64,000 nucleotides of DNA from Cervus elaphus (GCF_910594005.1 NC_057842.1:63943777-64007776), one strand, 5' to 3'; shown: positions 34,508 through 47,879, numbered from the stretch's first letter. Made by a program: numbers and translations. The notes: generated by a model not told the origin, from the letters alone.

Positions 34508-34925
34508 ATGTTAAAGTCCTAAACCCTAGTACCTCAAAGTGTGATTTCATTTGGAAATAGAGTGGTCGCAGGTATAATTAGTTAAGACGAGGTCATACTG
34601 GAGGAGGGTGGAGCCCTAATGCAATAGGACAGGTGTGCTTGTAAGAAGGTGGTTGTGTAAAGACAGAGACACAGAGAGAATGTCATGGGGTAATGAAGGC
34701 AGAGATTACACAGTTGCAAGCCAAGGAAAGCCCAAGACTACCCATATGTTAATACTATCAGAAGCTAGGAAGAGGCATGGAAGGTTTCAGAGGGAGCGTG
34801 ACCACGACAGAACATTGATTTCAGACTTCAGCCTTCAGAACTGTGAGATAACAAATTTCTATTGTGTTAAGCCGCCCAATTTGTGGTACTTTGTAAACCT
34901 TCTTGGCCCCCAAATCTAGGTGAGT
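34508..34925 (+). mobile_element. MLT1-type MaLR LTR
   Basis: 'aaaccctagtacctcaaagt', 'ttggaaatagagtggtcgca', 'ttagttaagacgaggtcata', 'cagccttcagaactgtgaga' and 'aagccgcccaatttgtggta' follow the MLT1A/B LTR closely. Confidence 0.85.
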
Positions 34926-35060
34926 CATTCTTCTGAAGGGCTCTAATATCATCCTTTCCCTTATCATTGAACTCAGCTGACTTTTGACCTTGTGAAGGAA
35001 GGCATAGTGACTGTTTTATTCATCTATATCTCCATTGTCAAGCGCAGAATCTGGCATTCA

Positions 35061-35187
35061 GGGACTTCCCTGGTGGTCCAGTGGTTAATACTCCCCAATT
35101 CCAACACAGAGGTGTAGGTTCGAACCCTGGTCGGGGAAATGGGATCCCACATGCTGGGTAGCATGGACAAAAACAAACAAACAAACA
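35061..35187 (+). mobile_element. CHR-type SINE with target-site duplication
   Basis: 'gggacttccctggtggtcca' head and an (AAAC)n tail. The 15-bp duplication 'agaatctggcattca' is at 35046-35060 and 35188-35202. Confidence 0.92.
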
Positions 35188-35269
35188 AGAATCTGGCATT
35201 CAGCAAGTGCTCAGTGTTGAATTTCAAATGTATTTGTTCTATTTTCTATGTAGAGTACATGACACTATT

Positions 35270-37100
35270 GCTAAACATCCCCTTACCCTTAAATCTTTTC
35301 AAGGTTTATGGTTATTTTCTTAGGATTAAAGCCCTGGAAGTAAAATTATTACTGGATCAAAAAATATAACCATTTTAAAGCCCTTGACATCTATTGCTAA
35401 CTTCATTTCCAGATGTTTATTGTCCTAAATTTATCTAGGAAGTATTGACAAGTTTTATAATATGCAGTCGTTCTCATCCAGAGTTATACTATCTCTCTTC
35501 ATTTATATTTCTTATTTTTTTATATTACTCAAAGTAAATGTTATAATTTTTCTGATATATGAACTTCATATTCTTTTTAAAGGTAACTATTTTTTTGTGT
35601 GTATGCATATGTGTATAAATATACACATATGTAAAATCATTTCCTATTGCAAATCAGAAGTCTTTTTCACCATATTTTTATTACCGGCTATTGCTGATAA
35701 ATAGGAAATCTAATGTGTTGGTGATTGCTTTCTTATCTGGCTATTCATTGATTATTGTTCCTAATTATAAATGTATACAACTTTATCATCTGTAAGTAAT
35801 GATACATTTATCATCTGTTTTCCACAGTTATGCCTCCTCTTCTTTTTTTTTAAGTGCAAAGCAAGGTTTATCAAAGCATAGATACACTCTTAGAGGGAAG
35901 GCAGGCTGTTTCTTCAAAGTGAAACCAGTCTCCATAGTCATGCTTCTTATTTACTTCATGTCTCATTTAAATTCTAGAATTTCCAGAACTTAAAAAATGG
36001 TCATAAGGACAAGTTTCCTTTTGTATTCCTTACTTTAATGGAAACACTAGTATTTCAGTGTTCAGTGTAACATGTCTGGTCTTCACAGAAGTATTCTTTG
36101 TTTTTTTTTTGTTTTTTTTTTTTTTTATTCTTTGTTTTTGTAAGACAGTTTTACTCAATTTCTAGGTTACTATTATTAAAATTCAAAAGCAGATATTATT
36201 TTTATCAGACGTCATTTTAGCATCTATCTGATGAATATATAGCTTCCTTCCTTTGGCTTTTTGATGTGATATAGTAGAGGAGATGTTTGGAGATAAATTT
36301 TACTGTTTTTTTAAAATAAATAAATCATAGAATATAATTGGTAGGTACTTGTTTTATTCAGGATTTTTACATTTCTTTTCATAATGAAAACTGGTCTGAT
36401 TGTGGGTGTGTGGGTGTTTGTGGGTGTGTAAACTCTGTCAGGTTTTATATCATGCTACTTTTATAAAACAAGCTAAGTTTCCTTCTTTTTCTATCCTTTG
36501 TAACAGTTTATATAACATTGTAATTATATATTCTGTGAAAGAGTTTACTCACCCAACTATTTTGGCCAAAAACCCTTTAAGGCATCATTAATTATTTTTC
36601 AATTTCTCTCATAGTTTTCAGCCTCTATTTCCTACTTCACTTAGAACATATTTTTCCAAAAACATTTCAATTTTGTCAGTATTTCCAAATTTATGTCCAG
36701 GTATTATGAAGTAGTACATAAATATTCACCATTAAAAATAATCTTTGTCGTTGTACTATTATTCTTTATTTGCTGAACTGTGTTTTCATCCTCTTTGCCC
36801 AAGAAGATTGCCTGACATAACATTCTTTAAAAAAAAGATAGTTTGGGGGTATATAAATCAATCACATTTTTCTATTATTTTTCAAATAATGGCTTCTGGT
36901 TTTCCTTTTTAAAACTTGTCTTAAGCTGTTTCTTTTTTTCTTTTTAATTTCTGATAGGAATGTTATGTTTAGTTCATTTATTTTCATTCTATATTTTCCC
37001 AAAGTAGAAACATGTAAGACTATATACATTTTCCCCTAAGTGCAGCTTTGGCTGCAGTCTATATATTTTGCTGTAAACATTACACTGTAAATTGGCTTTG
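35270..37100 (-). mobile_element. Ancient L1 relic, broken
   Basis: T-rich minus-strand L1-like blocks are scattered through the interval, for example 'ttcccctaagtgcagctttg' with 'gctgcagtctatatattttg' near the right end. No intact frame. Boundaries are rough. Confidence 0.4.
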
Positions 37101-37429
37101 GCTTTGAAATCAGGCTAAAATATGCTTTTACACTATTATTACATTTTATGCTTAGCTTGTGGATGACTGAACTGTCAAATACAGACTTCAAAAGAATTCA
37201 AGGTATCTCTGAACTTGTGTGCAACCAATGACCATATGATCAAAATTTTACCAAGATCTTTAAACAGAGTAAGTTAATTAGTAAAGTGAATAAGGAGTGC
37301 CATTTGGACATATTTTTTAACATCTGAATGTAAGAAAAGTTCTCTAGATGTTTCTTGTAGTAAAAAACTGTTTGATATACTTTATATGTTTTGCCAGTTG
37401 AAAGATATGAATATATTTATTATTGTAAA
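37101..37429. other. AT-rich spacer, nothing recognised
   Basis: No gene or clear repeat. Confidence 0.35.
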
Positions 37430-37745
37430 GGTGTAATACTGCAATAATTAATAATGATTGTGAAAGATAAAGATGTCCAAAATATACATATTAAGTGAAA
37501 AAATAGTTATATTAATAGTACTTTATATATAATAGGAAACCATTATTGTCAAAGATATGAATATAATATTAGTATCTGGAAAAATACTAATATTATCAGA
37601 AAAGTTATATACCATTTGTATTTTTATACAGTAATCATCTCTGGCAATGAAGTTATAGGACATTTTAACTTCTATCTTATATACTTATATAATGTTTGAA
37701 TTTTTTACCAGGTTCATGTTACCTTTCTTAATAAAGGACAATAAA
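37430..37745 (+). mobile_element. Old L1 3' UTR relic
   Basis: 'aaagatgtccaaaatataca', 'ttaagtgaaaaaatagtta' and 'tcatctctggcaatgaagtt' resemble L1M 3' UTR sequence. Confidence 0.45.
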
Positions 37746-39030
37746 ATATATTTAAAATAAAAGCAGGACTGAAATATACAGTTTAGCAGTCTGATAAGCT
37801 ATATGATTTTCTTTCAGAAGATTCTGTGTTTCAGTTATGTAGGATAGTTATCTCCTCACACTTTTCTTGCTGGCCTTTCAATCACTTGACTTACCACTAT
37901 GCATATACAAGGAGAGAAGAACTAGTCAATTACATCACATTTTATTAGCTATGACGAAAAAATTAGATACAATAATGCAATTGATTTATATAAATGGCTA
38001 AATCTTAAATGGATATGTGCTAATTTGCCATTTTGTGCTAGATCAAGCAACTCAATTTAGCCAAGTAAAGAGAGTATTGCTTAAAGGCCACTGAGGACAT
38101 GGTGGGCATTAATGGGGGGGGGGGCGGGCTGAGGAGTCTGAGACTCAGTGATGGAATGACTTTGCAGTCAGCGCTCACAAGGTCTGGCCATAGGGAGGAC
38201 ACAAGACCAGGCAGCCCCAGAGGCCTGGCAGCTGTGTGCCTGCTCTCTTGCTGTGCGTGATCCTTCTCAGACTATCTTTGCCCATTTCTGAATATTTGCT
38301 TTATATTACTCCTGCTTTCCATTGGTCTATACCCTCCCTCTCTACTATTTACATCTATTTTCTTCTCTCTTGTCTTCTGAAAAACCTTTCTCCTTTTTTC
38401 AATTCCTCTCTCCTGCATCCTCAACCTTTTTTTTTTCTATTGGACTTTATCCACAGGTGTGTGTATATATATATACACATATACATATAAATGTATACAT
38501 CTCCAATTTTAAAAACCAAAACAAACAAACCAGGACATGATAAAAAACAAAATAAACAAGCAAAAACCCTGTCTTGAATCCATGTTTCCCCTTAAGCAAT
38601 CAACCATCTCTCTGGGCTCTTTCCCAAAGGTCCATATAGGCTGCCTCCGCCTCCCCTCTCTCTAGCCCCTTACACCATTCTAATCAGGCTCCTGAAACTG
38701 CTCTTCTTGAGATGTTCATTCTTACCCCAAATTCGTAACTGCATTCACTCAACATAGTTGACCACTTCCTCTTTACACACTCTCTTTTCTTTTCTGAATC
38801 ATCACTCTGTCTTGGTTTTTCTCTTACCTTTTTGGCCATTTCATCTCACACTTCTTATAGGCATCTAGCTTACTCATTCTCTATAAACTGATTTTGCAAG
38901 GGCTCTATCCTTGGACTTCCTGCCCTTGCTCTTTCTCTACTCTTCTAGCTCCATGATTGTGTCCATTCACATGGCTCTAAATTAATTTATTACAAGACAA
39001 CTGAAAATGCAAGCAGATTGCTCTAAATTA
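37746..39030. other. Intergenic, no gene seen; poly-G and TA/CA tracts
   Basis: A G10 run followed by CGGG lies near 38114-38127, and a TA/CA-rich tract at about 38458-38500. The 38.2-39.0 kb pyrimidine-rich part may be old LINE sequence. The 84- and 72-codon ORFs are unsupported. Confidence 0.4.
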
Positions 39031-39240
39031 GTGCTGTCCAATATAACTTTCTGTGATGGTGGAAATATTCCGTATCTCTTCTGTTCAGTACCATGGCCAC
39101 TAGCTACCTGTGGCTCTTGAGTGAGCACTTGGCAGGTGGCTAGTGTGACTGAGGAACTGCATTTTAGATTTTATTCAATTTCAATTAATTTAAGTTGTCA
39201 CATGTGATTGGTGACTATGGTATTGGACAATTTGGTTCCA
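39031..39240 (+). mobile_element. MER5A-like hAT-Charlie element
   Basis: 'agtgctgtccaatataactt' at the left and 'tggtattggacaattt' at the right form the inverted ends. The interior 'ctagtgtgactgaggaactg' and 'ttttagattttattcaattt' is typical of MER5A. Confidence 0.85.
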
Positions 39241-39261
39241 GGTTAAAAGAAACCAAAGGAT

Positions 39262-39497
39262 GGACTTCCCTGATGGTTCAGTGGCTGAGACTCTGTGCTC
39301 CAAATGCTGGGGTTCCAGGTTTGATCCCTGGTTAGGGAACTAGATCCCACATGCTGCAACTGAGAGTTTGCATGCCACAACTAAAGATCCCAATTACTGA
39401 AAAGAAGACTGAAGATCCTGCAAGCTACAACTAAGACCCAGTGCAGTGAAAAAAGAAGGAAGCTGAAGAAACAATTAAAAAAAAAAAAAAAAAAACT
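39262..39497 (+). mobile_element. CHR-type SINE with poly-A tail
   Basis: 'tggacttccctgatggttca', 'ggtttgatccctggttaggg', a 'ctaagacccagtgcagtg' end and an A18 tail. Confidence 0.92.
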
Positions 39498-39904
39498 ACT
39501 CAAGAACTTGGTTAATGTAGTGAAAACCAGATGCAGAAATAAGTTTCAACTTGCTCTCTCTCTTCCCTGGTACTTGCCTATCTCCTTTTCCCAAGTGTGA
39601 ACCCTCCTAACCAACAATGACTCCAAGCCTGCCACCAACCACAGAACAGACTTCTATATGGCTCTCCATTAGTCCTCTTTTATGATCCCACCCAGCAACT
39701 GGACATGCCAGGCTTCCCAGATTCCCCAGCAAGCTCTCCTTATTCACCTAGCCTTTGGAAGGGCTGATTAATCACTTAGCTCTCAATTCTTCAACTCTCC
39801 TTTTGGACCATAGCTTCTCCCACCACATAAATTCTTATTCCTGTAGGAAAATCCTTATTCTATAATACTCATAATGGTTCTGTTTCTCTAACTGAATCCT
39901 GACT
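39498..39904. other. Intergenic spacer, nothing recognised
   Basis: No gene or clear repeat. Confidence 0.35.
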
Positions 39905-40205
39905 GATGTTTTGGTTTTTTCGCTGGGATGGCTGAGACAGGTTTTGCTGCTGCTTGTGGACTTTCCCTAGCTGTGGTCAGCAGGGGCTCCTCTCCGTTGT
40001 GGCGTGAGGTCTCACCGTGGTGGCTTCTCCTGCCGTGGAGCACGGGCTCCAGGTGCTCAGGCTTCAGTAGTTGCAGCTCACGGGCTCGAGAGCATGGGCG
40101 CAGTCGTTGTGGCACGCTGGCTTCGTTGCCCCGTGGAACGTGGGATCTTCTGGGACCAGGGATCAAACAGTGGATTCGCACCCACTGAGCCATCAGGGAA
40201 GTCCC
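39905..40205 (-). mobile_element. Long CHR-1-type SINE
   Basis: The reverse complement starts 'ggggacttccctgatggctc' and continues through the GC-rich middle. The several overlapping ORFs here are all inside the SINE. Confidence 0.85.
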
Positions 40206-40469
40206 CTAACTCATCCATTTCTTGGCAACAGTTACTCTTTTAATCTCCCCCAATGCAATGACACCAATATCCATCAAGTGCCTCCTAAACTCTATACCTT
40301 CAGTCCATCACTAAGTCCTTGGCCAACTAGGTTCAAAATACACATAGAATATGTCCATTTCTCTCCATCTCCTCTGCAATACCCTCATCCAAGTAACTCC
40401 TATCCCTTATCTGCTTCCATGTCCATCATCAAACCCCAGTCTCTACTCTAAATACAAATTTTAAACATG

Positions 40470-41042
40470 TGAAACATTTCAATGACTTCCTATTGCACTT
40501 ACTTACATAGTCCTACATAATCAGGCTCCTGCCAGCTTCTCCAGACTTCTCCTGAACTACTCTCTCCCTCACTAAATATACTTGAACCTCACTGGCGCTT
40601 TTTTTTTTTTTTTCTTTTCTTTTCAGAAAAGGCCATGCTTTTTGCTCCTCTCAGAGTTTTCACATATGCTAGCCATTCTGCCTGGAATATTCTTCCAACT
40701 CCCCATGCATTCCTCACTTTCCTTGGTTTATTCCTTCAGGTCTTGCTTTCAACATCACTTCCTCAGAAATTCTTTCCTTGACCAACCTACATAGGTCCTC
40801 CTTCTTATTCTTTAACACTATACTGTGTTAGTTTTTTCTTTACATTGATCACATTTTATAAATGCTTATTTATTTTTTTAAAAAAGTGTATTTATTCTCT
40901 CTCTCTCTCTTTTTTTTCTCATTTAGCTGTGATCTCCAGGAAGGTAAATGACATTTCTGCTTTACTCATCTGGTGCCTAATTCAGTGCCTTGCATATTAC
41001 TGGTGTTCAAAATGTATTTGTGGAGTGATAGAATGAATGGAT
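40470..41042 (+). mobile_element. L2 LINE 3' end
   Basis: 'gccattctgcctggaatatt', 'ttccttcaggtcttgctttc', 'cacttcctcagaaattcttt', 'gtgccttgcatattactgg' and 'gagtgatagaatgaatgg' are in the standard L2 order. Confidence 0.75.
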
Positions 41043-41436
41043 TCCTCTTAGCTTCTGCTTATTTCTGGTTTCTGCTTTCTTATAAATTTAGTTTGATAAG
41101 ACTTCTCATAGCCCCAGCTCTAACTCCCTCCTTGTGACATTGACTCTTTCTTTGCTTCTCCTCTAGATATGGTCTGGTATCTGAGGCTGGTCCAATTAGT
41201 TGGGGCAAGGCAAGAAAAAAAAAGTGACAGCCTCGATTGCTCCCTCAGCAGGTTTCGGGTTATGGTTACTTCTGGAAAGAGCTTTGAGACACAACATGAT
41301 AGACATATTCAGTGAAAGAATTAATACTAAATTTTCCTTTTTTTGTGCCATGATTCATCTTGAATGTCTGAACAACCAAAGATTGCTTATATTCTGGGAT
41401 TCCATTCAAGTAGAATGGGAATACTTTGATAAAACC
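41043..41436. other. Spacer, nothing recognised
   Basis: Short overlapping ORFs only. Confidence 0.35.
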
Positions 41437-41444
41437 ATCCTTTG

Positions 41445-42245
41445 AGCAATAAATGCTGGGGAAGGTGTGGAGAAAAGGGAACCCTCTTACACTGTTGGTG
41501 GGAATGCAATCTAGTGCAGTCACTATGGAGAACAGTGTGGAGATTCCTTAAAAAATTGGAAATAGAACTGCCATATGACCCAGCAATCCCACTCCTGGGC
41601 ATACACACCGAGGAAACCAGATCTGAAAAAGACACGTGTACCCCAATGTTCATCGCAGCACTGTTTATAATAACCAGGACATGGAAGCAACCTAGATGCC
41701 CATCAGCAGATGAATGGATAAGAAAGCTATGGTACATATACACAATAGAATATTACTCAGCCATTAAAAAGAATACATTTGGATCAGTTCTAATGAGATG
41801 GATGAAACTGGAGCCCATTATATAGAGTGAAGTAAGCCAGAAAGATAAACACCAATACAGTATACTAACGCACATATATGGAATTTAAAAAGATGGTAAC
41901 GATAACCCTACATGCAAGACAGAAAAAGAGACACAGATGTATAGAACAGACTTTTGGACTCTGTGGGAGAAGGCGAGGGTGGGATGATCTGAGAGAACAG
42001 CATAGAAACATGTATATTATCAAGTGTGAAACAGATCACCAGCCCAGATAGGATGCATGAGACAAGTGCTCAGGGCTGGTGCACTGGGAAGACCCAGAGG
42101 GATGGCATGGGGAGGGATGTGGGAGGGGGTTTCAGGATGGGGAACACATGTAAATCCATGGCTGATTCATGTCAATGTATGGCAAAAACCACTACAATAT
42201 TGTAAAGTAATTAGCCTCCAACTAATAAAAATAAATGAAAAAAAA
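41445..42245 (+). mobile_element. L1 LINE, 5'-truncated, little diverged
   Basis: A 127-codon frame (41442-41825) encodes the ORF2 C-terminus, including 'PYDPAIPLLGI' and 'YYSAIKKN'. An intact 3' UTR ends in an A-rich tail. The 8-bp target duplication 'atcctttg' is at 41437-41444 and 42246-42253. The intact frame and duplication mark a fairly recent insertion. It lacks endonuclease and reverse-transcriptase domains, so it is not autonomous. Confidence 0.92.
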
Positions 42246-42402
42246 ATCCTTTGTGTGTTTACATAATCATTGTTTTTTTTGTACTTATTTGTATAAAATC
42301 TGTTCCTTCTTATAACTTAACCTATCATCTTCCACTGTAAAAACTAAAATGCAAACAGCTAAATTGAATCTGAACTCCTAATTTTAAAAAAAGCTAAAGG
42401 CA

Positions 42403-42555
42403 GGACTTCCCTGGTGGTCCAGTGGCTAAGACTCAGCACTCTTATTGCAGGGGGCCTGGGCTTCATCCATGATCAGAAATGTAGATCCCACATGCCACAA
42501 CTAAAGATCAGTGTGCTGCAAGGCACAACCAAATAAATAAATACATAAAAAAAAA
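42403..42555 (+). mobile_element. CHR-type SINE
   Basis: 'ggacttccctggtggtccag' head, 'cccacatgccacaactaaag' and an 'aaataaataaatacat' tail. Confidence 0.9.
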
Positions 42556-42689
42556 GCTAAAAACAATAAGAGAATATCTAGCATTTCAAGTGTATTTAAA
42601 ATGTCAAGATTTTAAAAATTAATAGGTTTCATTTTAAAAATAAAAATAGATAAATTCTCTATTTTAATAGAGCATTGTTAGATTTAAGA

Positions 42690-44020
42690 AAAATGAGCAG
42701 AAAGTAGAGTTTCATATACCTCCTCCCCGGGTCCTTTCTTCTATCATTAACATTGTACATTAGTGGGTATATTTGTTACAGTTGACAAGCCAATGTTGAT
42801 TCATTGTTACAAGCTTAAGTCCACAGTTAACATTAGAGTTTACTCCTTATGTAGTACATTCTATGGGTTTTGCCAAATATATGATATGTATCCACTATTA
42901 TATAATATTAATAGAACCACACAGAATAGTTTCACTGCCCTAAAAATTCCCAGTGTTCCTTCTATTTAATCCTCCCACCCTCTTCTTGAACCCTTGACAA
43001 CCACTGATCTATTTCCTGTCTCCATAGTTTTGCCTTTTCCAGAATGTTGTATAGTTGAAATCATATAGTACATAGCCCTTCCAGATTGGCTTCTCTCAGC
43101 AATGCACATTCAAGATTCTTCCATGTCTTTTCATAGCTTGATTGTGCATTTCTTTATAGCACTGAATAACATTTCACTATATGGGTACCAAAATTTATTT
43201 ATGCATTCACCTATTGAAGAATACTTGAGCTGCTTTCAAGATTTGGCAGTTATGAGTAAAGTTGCTATAAACATCCACGTGCTGGTTTGTGTGTGTGTGT
43301 GTGTATACTTAAGTTTTCAGTGTAGTTGAGTAAATACCAAGCAATATGACTGCTGTATCAGATGGTGTGAGTATGTTTAGTTTTGTAAGAAACTGCTAAA
43401 CTGCCTTCCAGAGGGGCTGTGCCATTGAGCGTCTCCACCAGCAGTGAATGAGCGCTCCTGCTGCTCCACATCCTTGCCAGCATTCAGAGTCAGTGTTTTG
43501 AATTTGGCCATGATAACTGGTGTGTGGTGGTGTCTCATTTTTTAAATTTGTAATCCTCTAATGACCCGAGTTCAATTCCTGGGTCTGGAAGATCCCCTGG
43601 AGAAGAAAATCGCAACCCACTCCAGTATTCTTGCCTGGAGAATCCCACGTACAGAGGAGCCTGGCAGGCTACAGTCCATGAGGTTGCAAGAGTCGGACAC
43701 GGCTTACCAACCAAACCACCAACCACCACCCAATGACATATGAGGTTGAGCATTTTTTCCATATGTTTATTTGCCATCTGTATATCTTCTTTGATAAGGT
43801 GTCTGTTTAGATCTTTTGCTCATTTTAAAATTTAGTTATTTCCTTACTTATGGCTGAGTCTTAAGAGTTATTTGTATGTTTTGGATACTAGTTCTGTAAC
43901 AGATATATGTTTTGCAAAGATTTCCCCTCAGTCTATAGCTTTTCTTTACATTCTCTTAGCAGTGTCTCTGCAAGAGCAGAAGTTTTTAATTTCAACGTAG
44001 CAGCCATCCAATTACCATGA
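42690..44020 (-). mobile_element. Old L1 LINE, ORF2 3' end and 3' UTR, split by SINE
   Basis: Minus-strand L1 blocks: 'gacaaccactgatctatttc', 'ttgaaatcatatagtacata', 'gccttccagaggggctgtgc', then after the SINE 'gtatatcttctttgataagg' and 'tttcccctcagtctatagct'. Confidence 0.8.
43562..43730 (+). mobile_element. Bov-tA SINE in L1
   Basis: 'gttcaattcctgggtctgga' to 'gtcggacacggcttaccaac'. A short target duplication 'aatgac' is at 43559-43564 and again near 43733. Confidence 0.88.
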
Positions 44021-44139
44021 AAATAAGATGTCAGAGATGTTGCAAAAACTTTCTGGATTATTAGAAAGAGTCAACCGAATGACTTCCACAGTCTCTTTTG
44101 ACACTAGTTCTTTTATGGTTCTGTGAAAAGAACAAAGAG

Positions 44140-45075
44140 CGCTGTGAACTTTTCCCATATGGATTCTAGCCCCCATTTTGCATTATAACATTAATATATG
44201 ATAATTGCCCAAAATTAGAAAATATAGAAAAGAAAAGAAAATATGATCTTTAAAAAAGCAGTTCGGCATTTAGTAGTGGAAGAATACGGATGATAAGCAA
44301 AATAGCCAAACAGGCATGACTTTATGCCTGCCTTTGATTAACTGCGAATTAACAGGTCTCCATCTTCTCAGTAATTCAAAGGTTACATGAATGGGCAAAC
44401 AGTAATGAGGTCCATAAATAATTAACTTAAAATATTTACTGCAAAAAGTATTACCAAAGTGTATGACGTAAAAAAGTGTATAATGGTCTCCCTCCACCCT
44501 ATCCTTTCTAATTGTAATTGTTCTCTAGAAACAAAAATCTTTATACCCATGATATCTTGCTATGTACATACACACAGACCTGCAAGCTTCACAAGCCAGG
44601 AATCAATCTGTGTCAATCTTGACATATAACACTGTGAACTTAGTGCATACCACAGAGCTTGGTATGCAGAAGATGCTCAACTGAATGAGTAAATGTCACA
44701 CTGTACATTGTTCTATAGGTGGCTTTAAATTTTTTTTTAAGAATATAGCCTGGATATCTTTCCATGTAAGGATATTGGTAGCTACCTCATTTTTTTCAAT
44801 GACTCCAGAATAATTGACTCAATGTATGCACACTGTAATTTATTCAACAAGTTCCCTATCACTGGATGTTTAGCTTATGTATATATTTACAAACAACACA
44901 CCCACACACACATAAATGTTACAAACAATACTTCAGCACATATTATAGTCTAATTATTGTGTAAAAATAAGTCATATCAATCCTCTCACTCCTTTGGGGA
45001 GACTTAAGTCACCTGGCCACATCTGGCTGCCCCAGAGTCTAGAAGTGGAATTTCTAGTTGGACAGCAAGCATGTA
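44140..45075 (-). mobile_element. Old L1M relic
   Basis: 'gatatctttccatgtaagga', 'agttccctatcactggatgt' and 'tctagaagtggaatttctag' are minus-strand L1M blocks. Diverged; left edge uncertain. Confidence 0.5.
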
Positions 45076-45489
45076 CCAGGTTATAAGACATCCACAGTGG
45101 AAGGATGGAAGAACAGACTTGGGGGAGCAAGCCTTATAAATGCAACCATTATTTATTTATTAAAAAAAAAAATACTCTCATCTCACCAGCAGTGAACGTG
45201 TGTGTCAATTTGTCCACATCTACAGTGGGGGGTGATATCCCAAAACAAATATCATCAGTCTTTGTCATTGTTGCTGTTATTTTTGTTTGGAGCAAGGGTT
45301 CAAATAAGGGGTATAGCTGGAGATTTTGCTATAAAAGAAAGTTGGGATTTAAATGAGGAAGATCTTAAGTGTCAAATATGAATGACATCTGAATATTTTT
45401 AAGCTGTGAAAAGCTGGAGAAAGTTTGAGAAATTTTTAAAAAATATATTGTAAAATGTTTGAGCTAGAAGAGATCTTAAAAAATCTATC

Positions 45490-45610
45490 AGTGTACTTCT
45501 TTTATAGATGAGGAAATCAAAATTCTGAGAAGTGAATGAATTTATACAAGCTCACACTACTCATTAGTAACCGATCTGGTGTTAGTATCAAGGTTGTTTG
45601 CATCTCAGCC
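45490..45610 (+). mobile_element. MIR-like relic
   Basis: 'tttatagatgaggaaatcaa' with a downstream 'caagctcacactactcatta' matches the MIR core. Confidence 0.55.
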
Positions 45611-45657
45611 TATCATCATGTTTTTTCTTATTAGGGACATATGACATAATGCACGTT

Positions 45658-45911
45658 ATTTTTATCTATTATTTTTGACTGCTCTGGGTCTTCCTTGCTG
45701 TATGCAAGCTTTTTCTAGTTGTGGTTCGTGGGCTTCTCATTGCAGTGGCTTCTCCTGTTGGGGAGCATGGACTTCAAGCGTGGGTTCAGTAGTTTGCGGC
45801 CATGGGCTTAGCTGCCCAGAGGCAAGTGGGATCTTCCTAGAACAGGGTTCAAGTCCAAGTCCCTCGCACTGGCAGGCAGATTCTTAACCACCAGACCACC
45901 ATGGAAGTCCG
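45658..45911 (-). mobile_element. CHR-1-type SINE
   Basis: The reverse complement starts 'ggacttccatggtggtctgg' and contains the 'gagaagccactgcaatgaga' block. Confidence 0.85.
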
Positions 45912-47640
45912 TATCATCATTTGGTTTCACTCAGTAAATATTTATTGAGCATCATATCCTGTGTTCAGTACTAAAGAGGATTCAGGGAAGTAAGGACACA
46001 CATTTATTGAGAACTTTGTTGTGTCAGATCTTTCATATACATTTCAATCTAGCCCAATGTACCTATTGTAGCAAATGAATCTATCTACTAATTTATTTTT
46101 TAAAGAATTATTAGGAGTACCCCATGTTTCAGTAACAGTAGTAATTCTTTGGCATCAAGCCAAAAATATATCCACTAATTTTCAGGGCAAAAGCAGCAAC
46201 AAGAAAAGTAAGAGATAAGAGTGTCTCTGAGCCTCTCCGCCTGCATTTAAGAAATAAATGTTACAATGAAACCACCTGGAGTCAGCCTTGCAAAGGAGTT
46301 AGGACTGTGCCATATTACTGTAGGTGCTGAAAAAAATTCATAATAATAGTAAGTTCTGTAGGTCAGGAGGAAAATTATGCTATTGCTTCTCTCAACAGGA
46401 TGTCAATTGCAGAGCATGACTGATAGCTTTTTTCTCAGGCCTGCTCAGGGTATCTCTGACCAGGTTTCTGTCTAGGTGCTCTGTGTGTGCCATCCTGAGA
46501 AACGTCAGAATGGAGGGAAGGCAGGTGGAAAGTTCGGAAGGGGGCGGAGATTTGGCTTTGTTGATCTAGTTAAGGATTTGGTTCTAAGTGTACTGGGAAG
46601 CTAATGAAGGGCTTTAAGCAGATACTCCAGAGTCTTATTTGCAATTAAAAGACAGACAGACAGACACACACACACACAAGCTTTGAATGGTTTAGGAAAG
46701 CTTCAAGGATGGATGAATCAGCAGGCTGTATCATTAGTCCAGGTAACAGGTGATGGTAGCTTATCCCCCGGTTGCAACAGAAAGAAACAGATATATCAGG
46801 AAAACAAAATTTACAGAACTTGACTGAGAGGGCACTGAGGGAGCAGGTACTGTCCTGAATGACTCCGGCTTTCAGCTAATGCTGCTGGATGCAAGGGGGG
46901 CACATTCACTGAGGTGGGAACTCTGGAGACCGATCATTAGGACGAATCTTGTGCTGTTTTTTGCAAAGTTGATTTGATTGCCTAACGCCCACATAAAGGT
47001 CTGGGGGTGGGTGGGTTAGACAAAGGAATTCTGGGTGGAAGAAGAACTAGAGATTTCAATTTGGGGAATCTGGTCAGCTGGTAGACGACATTACCTAGGT
47101 AAAAGCACTTTTCCTCTTTTTCTTCTTCTAAAGGAAAGTTGATCTTCAGAAAAGTCTAAAAGAAAGTGTTGAATGTTTAGATCCATTATTTTCATTCTTT
47201 AATGTATAGGATTGCTCAGTTTTGATCGTATTTTTGTATTAAACATCTTGGTTATTTGTTTTCATTTATAACATTATCTACAACCTTCGAATTATGAACT
47301 AAAACCCTTATTGCTGAATTAGCTGAATACAATAGCAGGTCCAGGTATGACAGTAAAAAATTTTAGGTAATGAAGATCTTTGCTAAACAGTGTGGCAGGT
47401 CTTGTCAAATTATTTAAAAAATTTTCTCTCTTCATCCAGGCACCAATGAGAATAATTTGACATATGATGTGTTTAAGCACTTTGAAGAGCAGTCACCTAA
47501 CTTTTTCTTGCACCACTGATTTGTCGTCATAGAATAGATTGTTTAGGGAACCAGTAAGCTCTTAAAACTAAGCTTGCTTTTTAATTAAAAGGACACTATT
47601 CCTATTTTTCATTACAGCTGCATTAAGTAAAATTAATATC
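45912..47640. other. Intergenic sequence upstream of SYNCRIP
   Basis: About 46.45-47.05 kb resembles an ancient mammalian LINE relic ('gaagggctttaagcagatac'), with a short ACAG/AC tract near 46655-46678. No gene seen. Confidence 0.35.
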
Positions 47641-47879
47641 CACATCGCGTCTGAAATTCAAATGTCTTTGTCTTGTCTTTCTTGTACGTAGTACACGGTT
47701 ACAGAAGAAATGTCACTGAAGTTTTTTGAAAACAAACACAGATACGTGCCTCACAGTTGCCCAAACCACGCAGCTTTGTGCTGCATCAAGTTGCTCAAAC
47801 TGTGCTGCGAGGAAGCCCGTAACTGCTTAAAAGGCCAGGGACTGAAAAGGAGTATTGCACAACTCTTCGCCACCCAGCG

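Noticed and set aside
39928..40451. Overlapping 86-, 79- and 126-codon ORFs
   Set aside because: They start inside a long minus-strand CHR-1 SINE whose GC-rich middle opens several frames.
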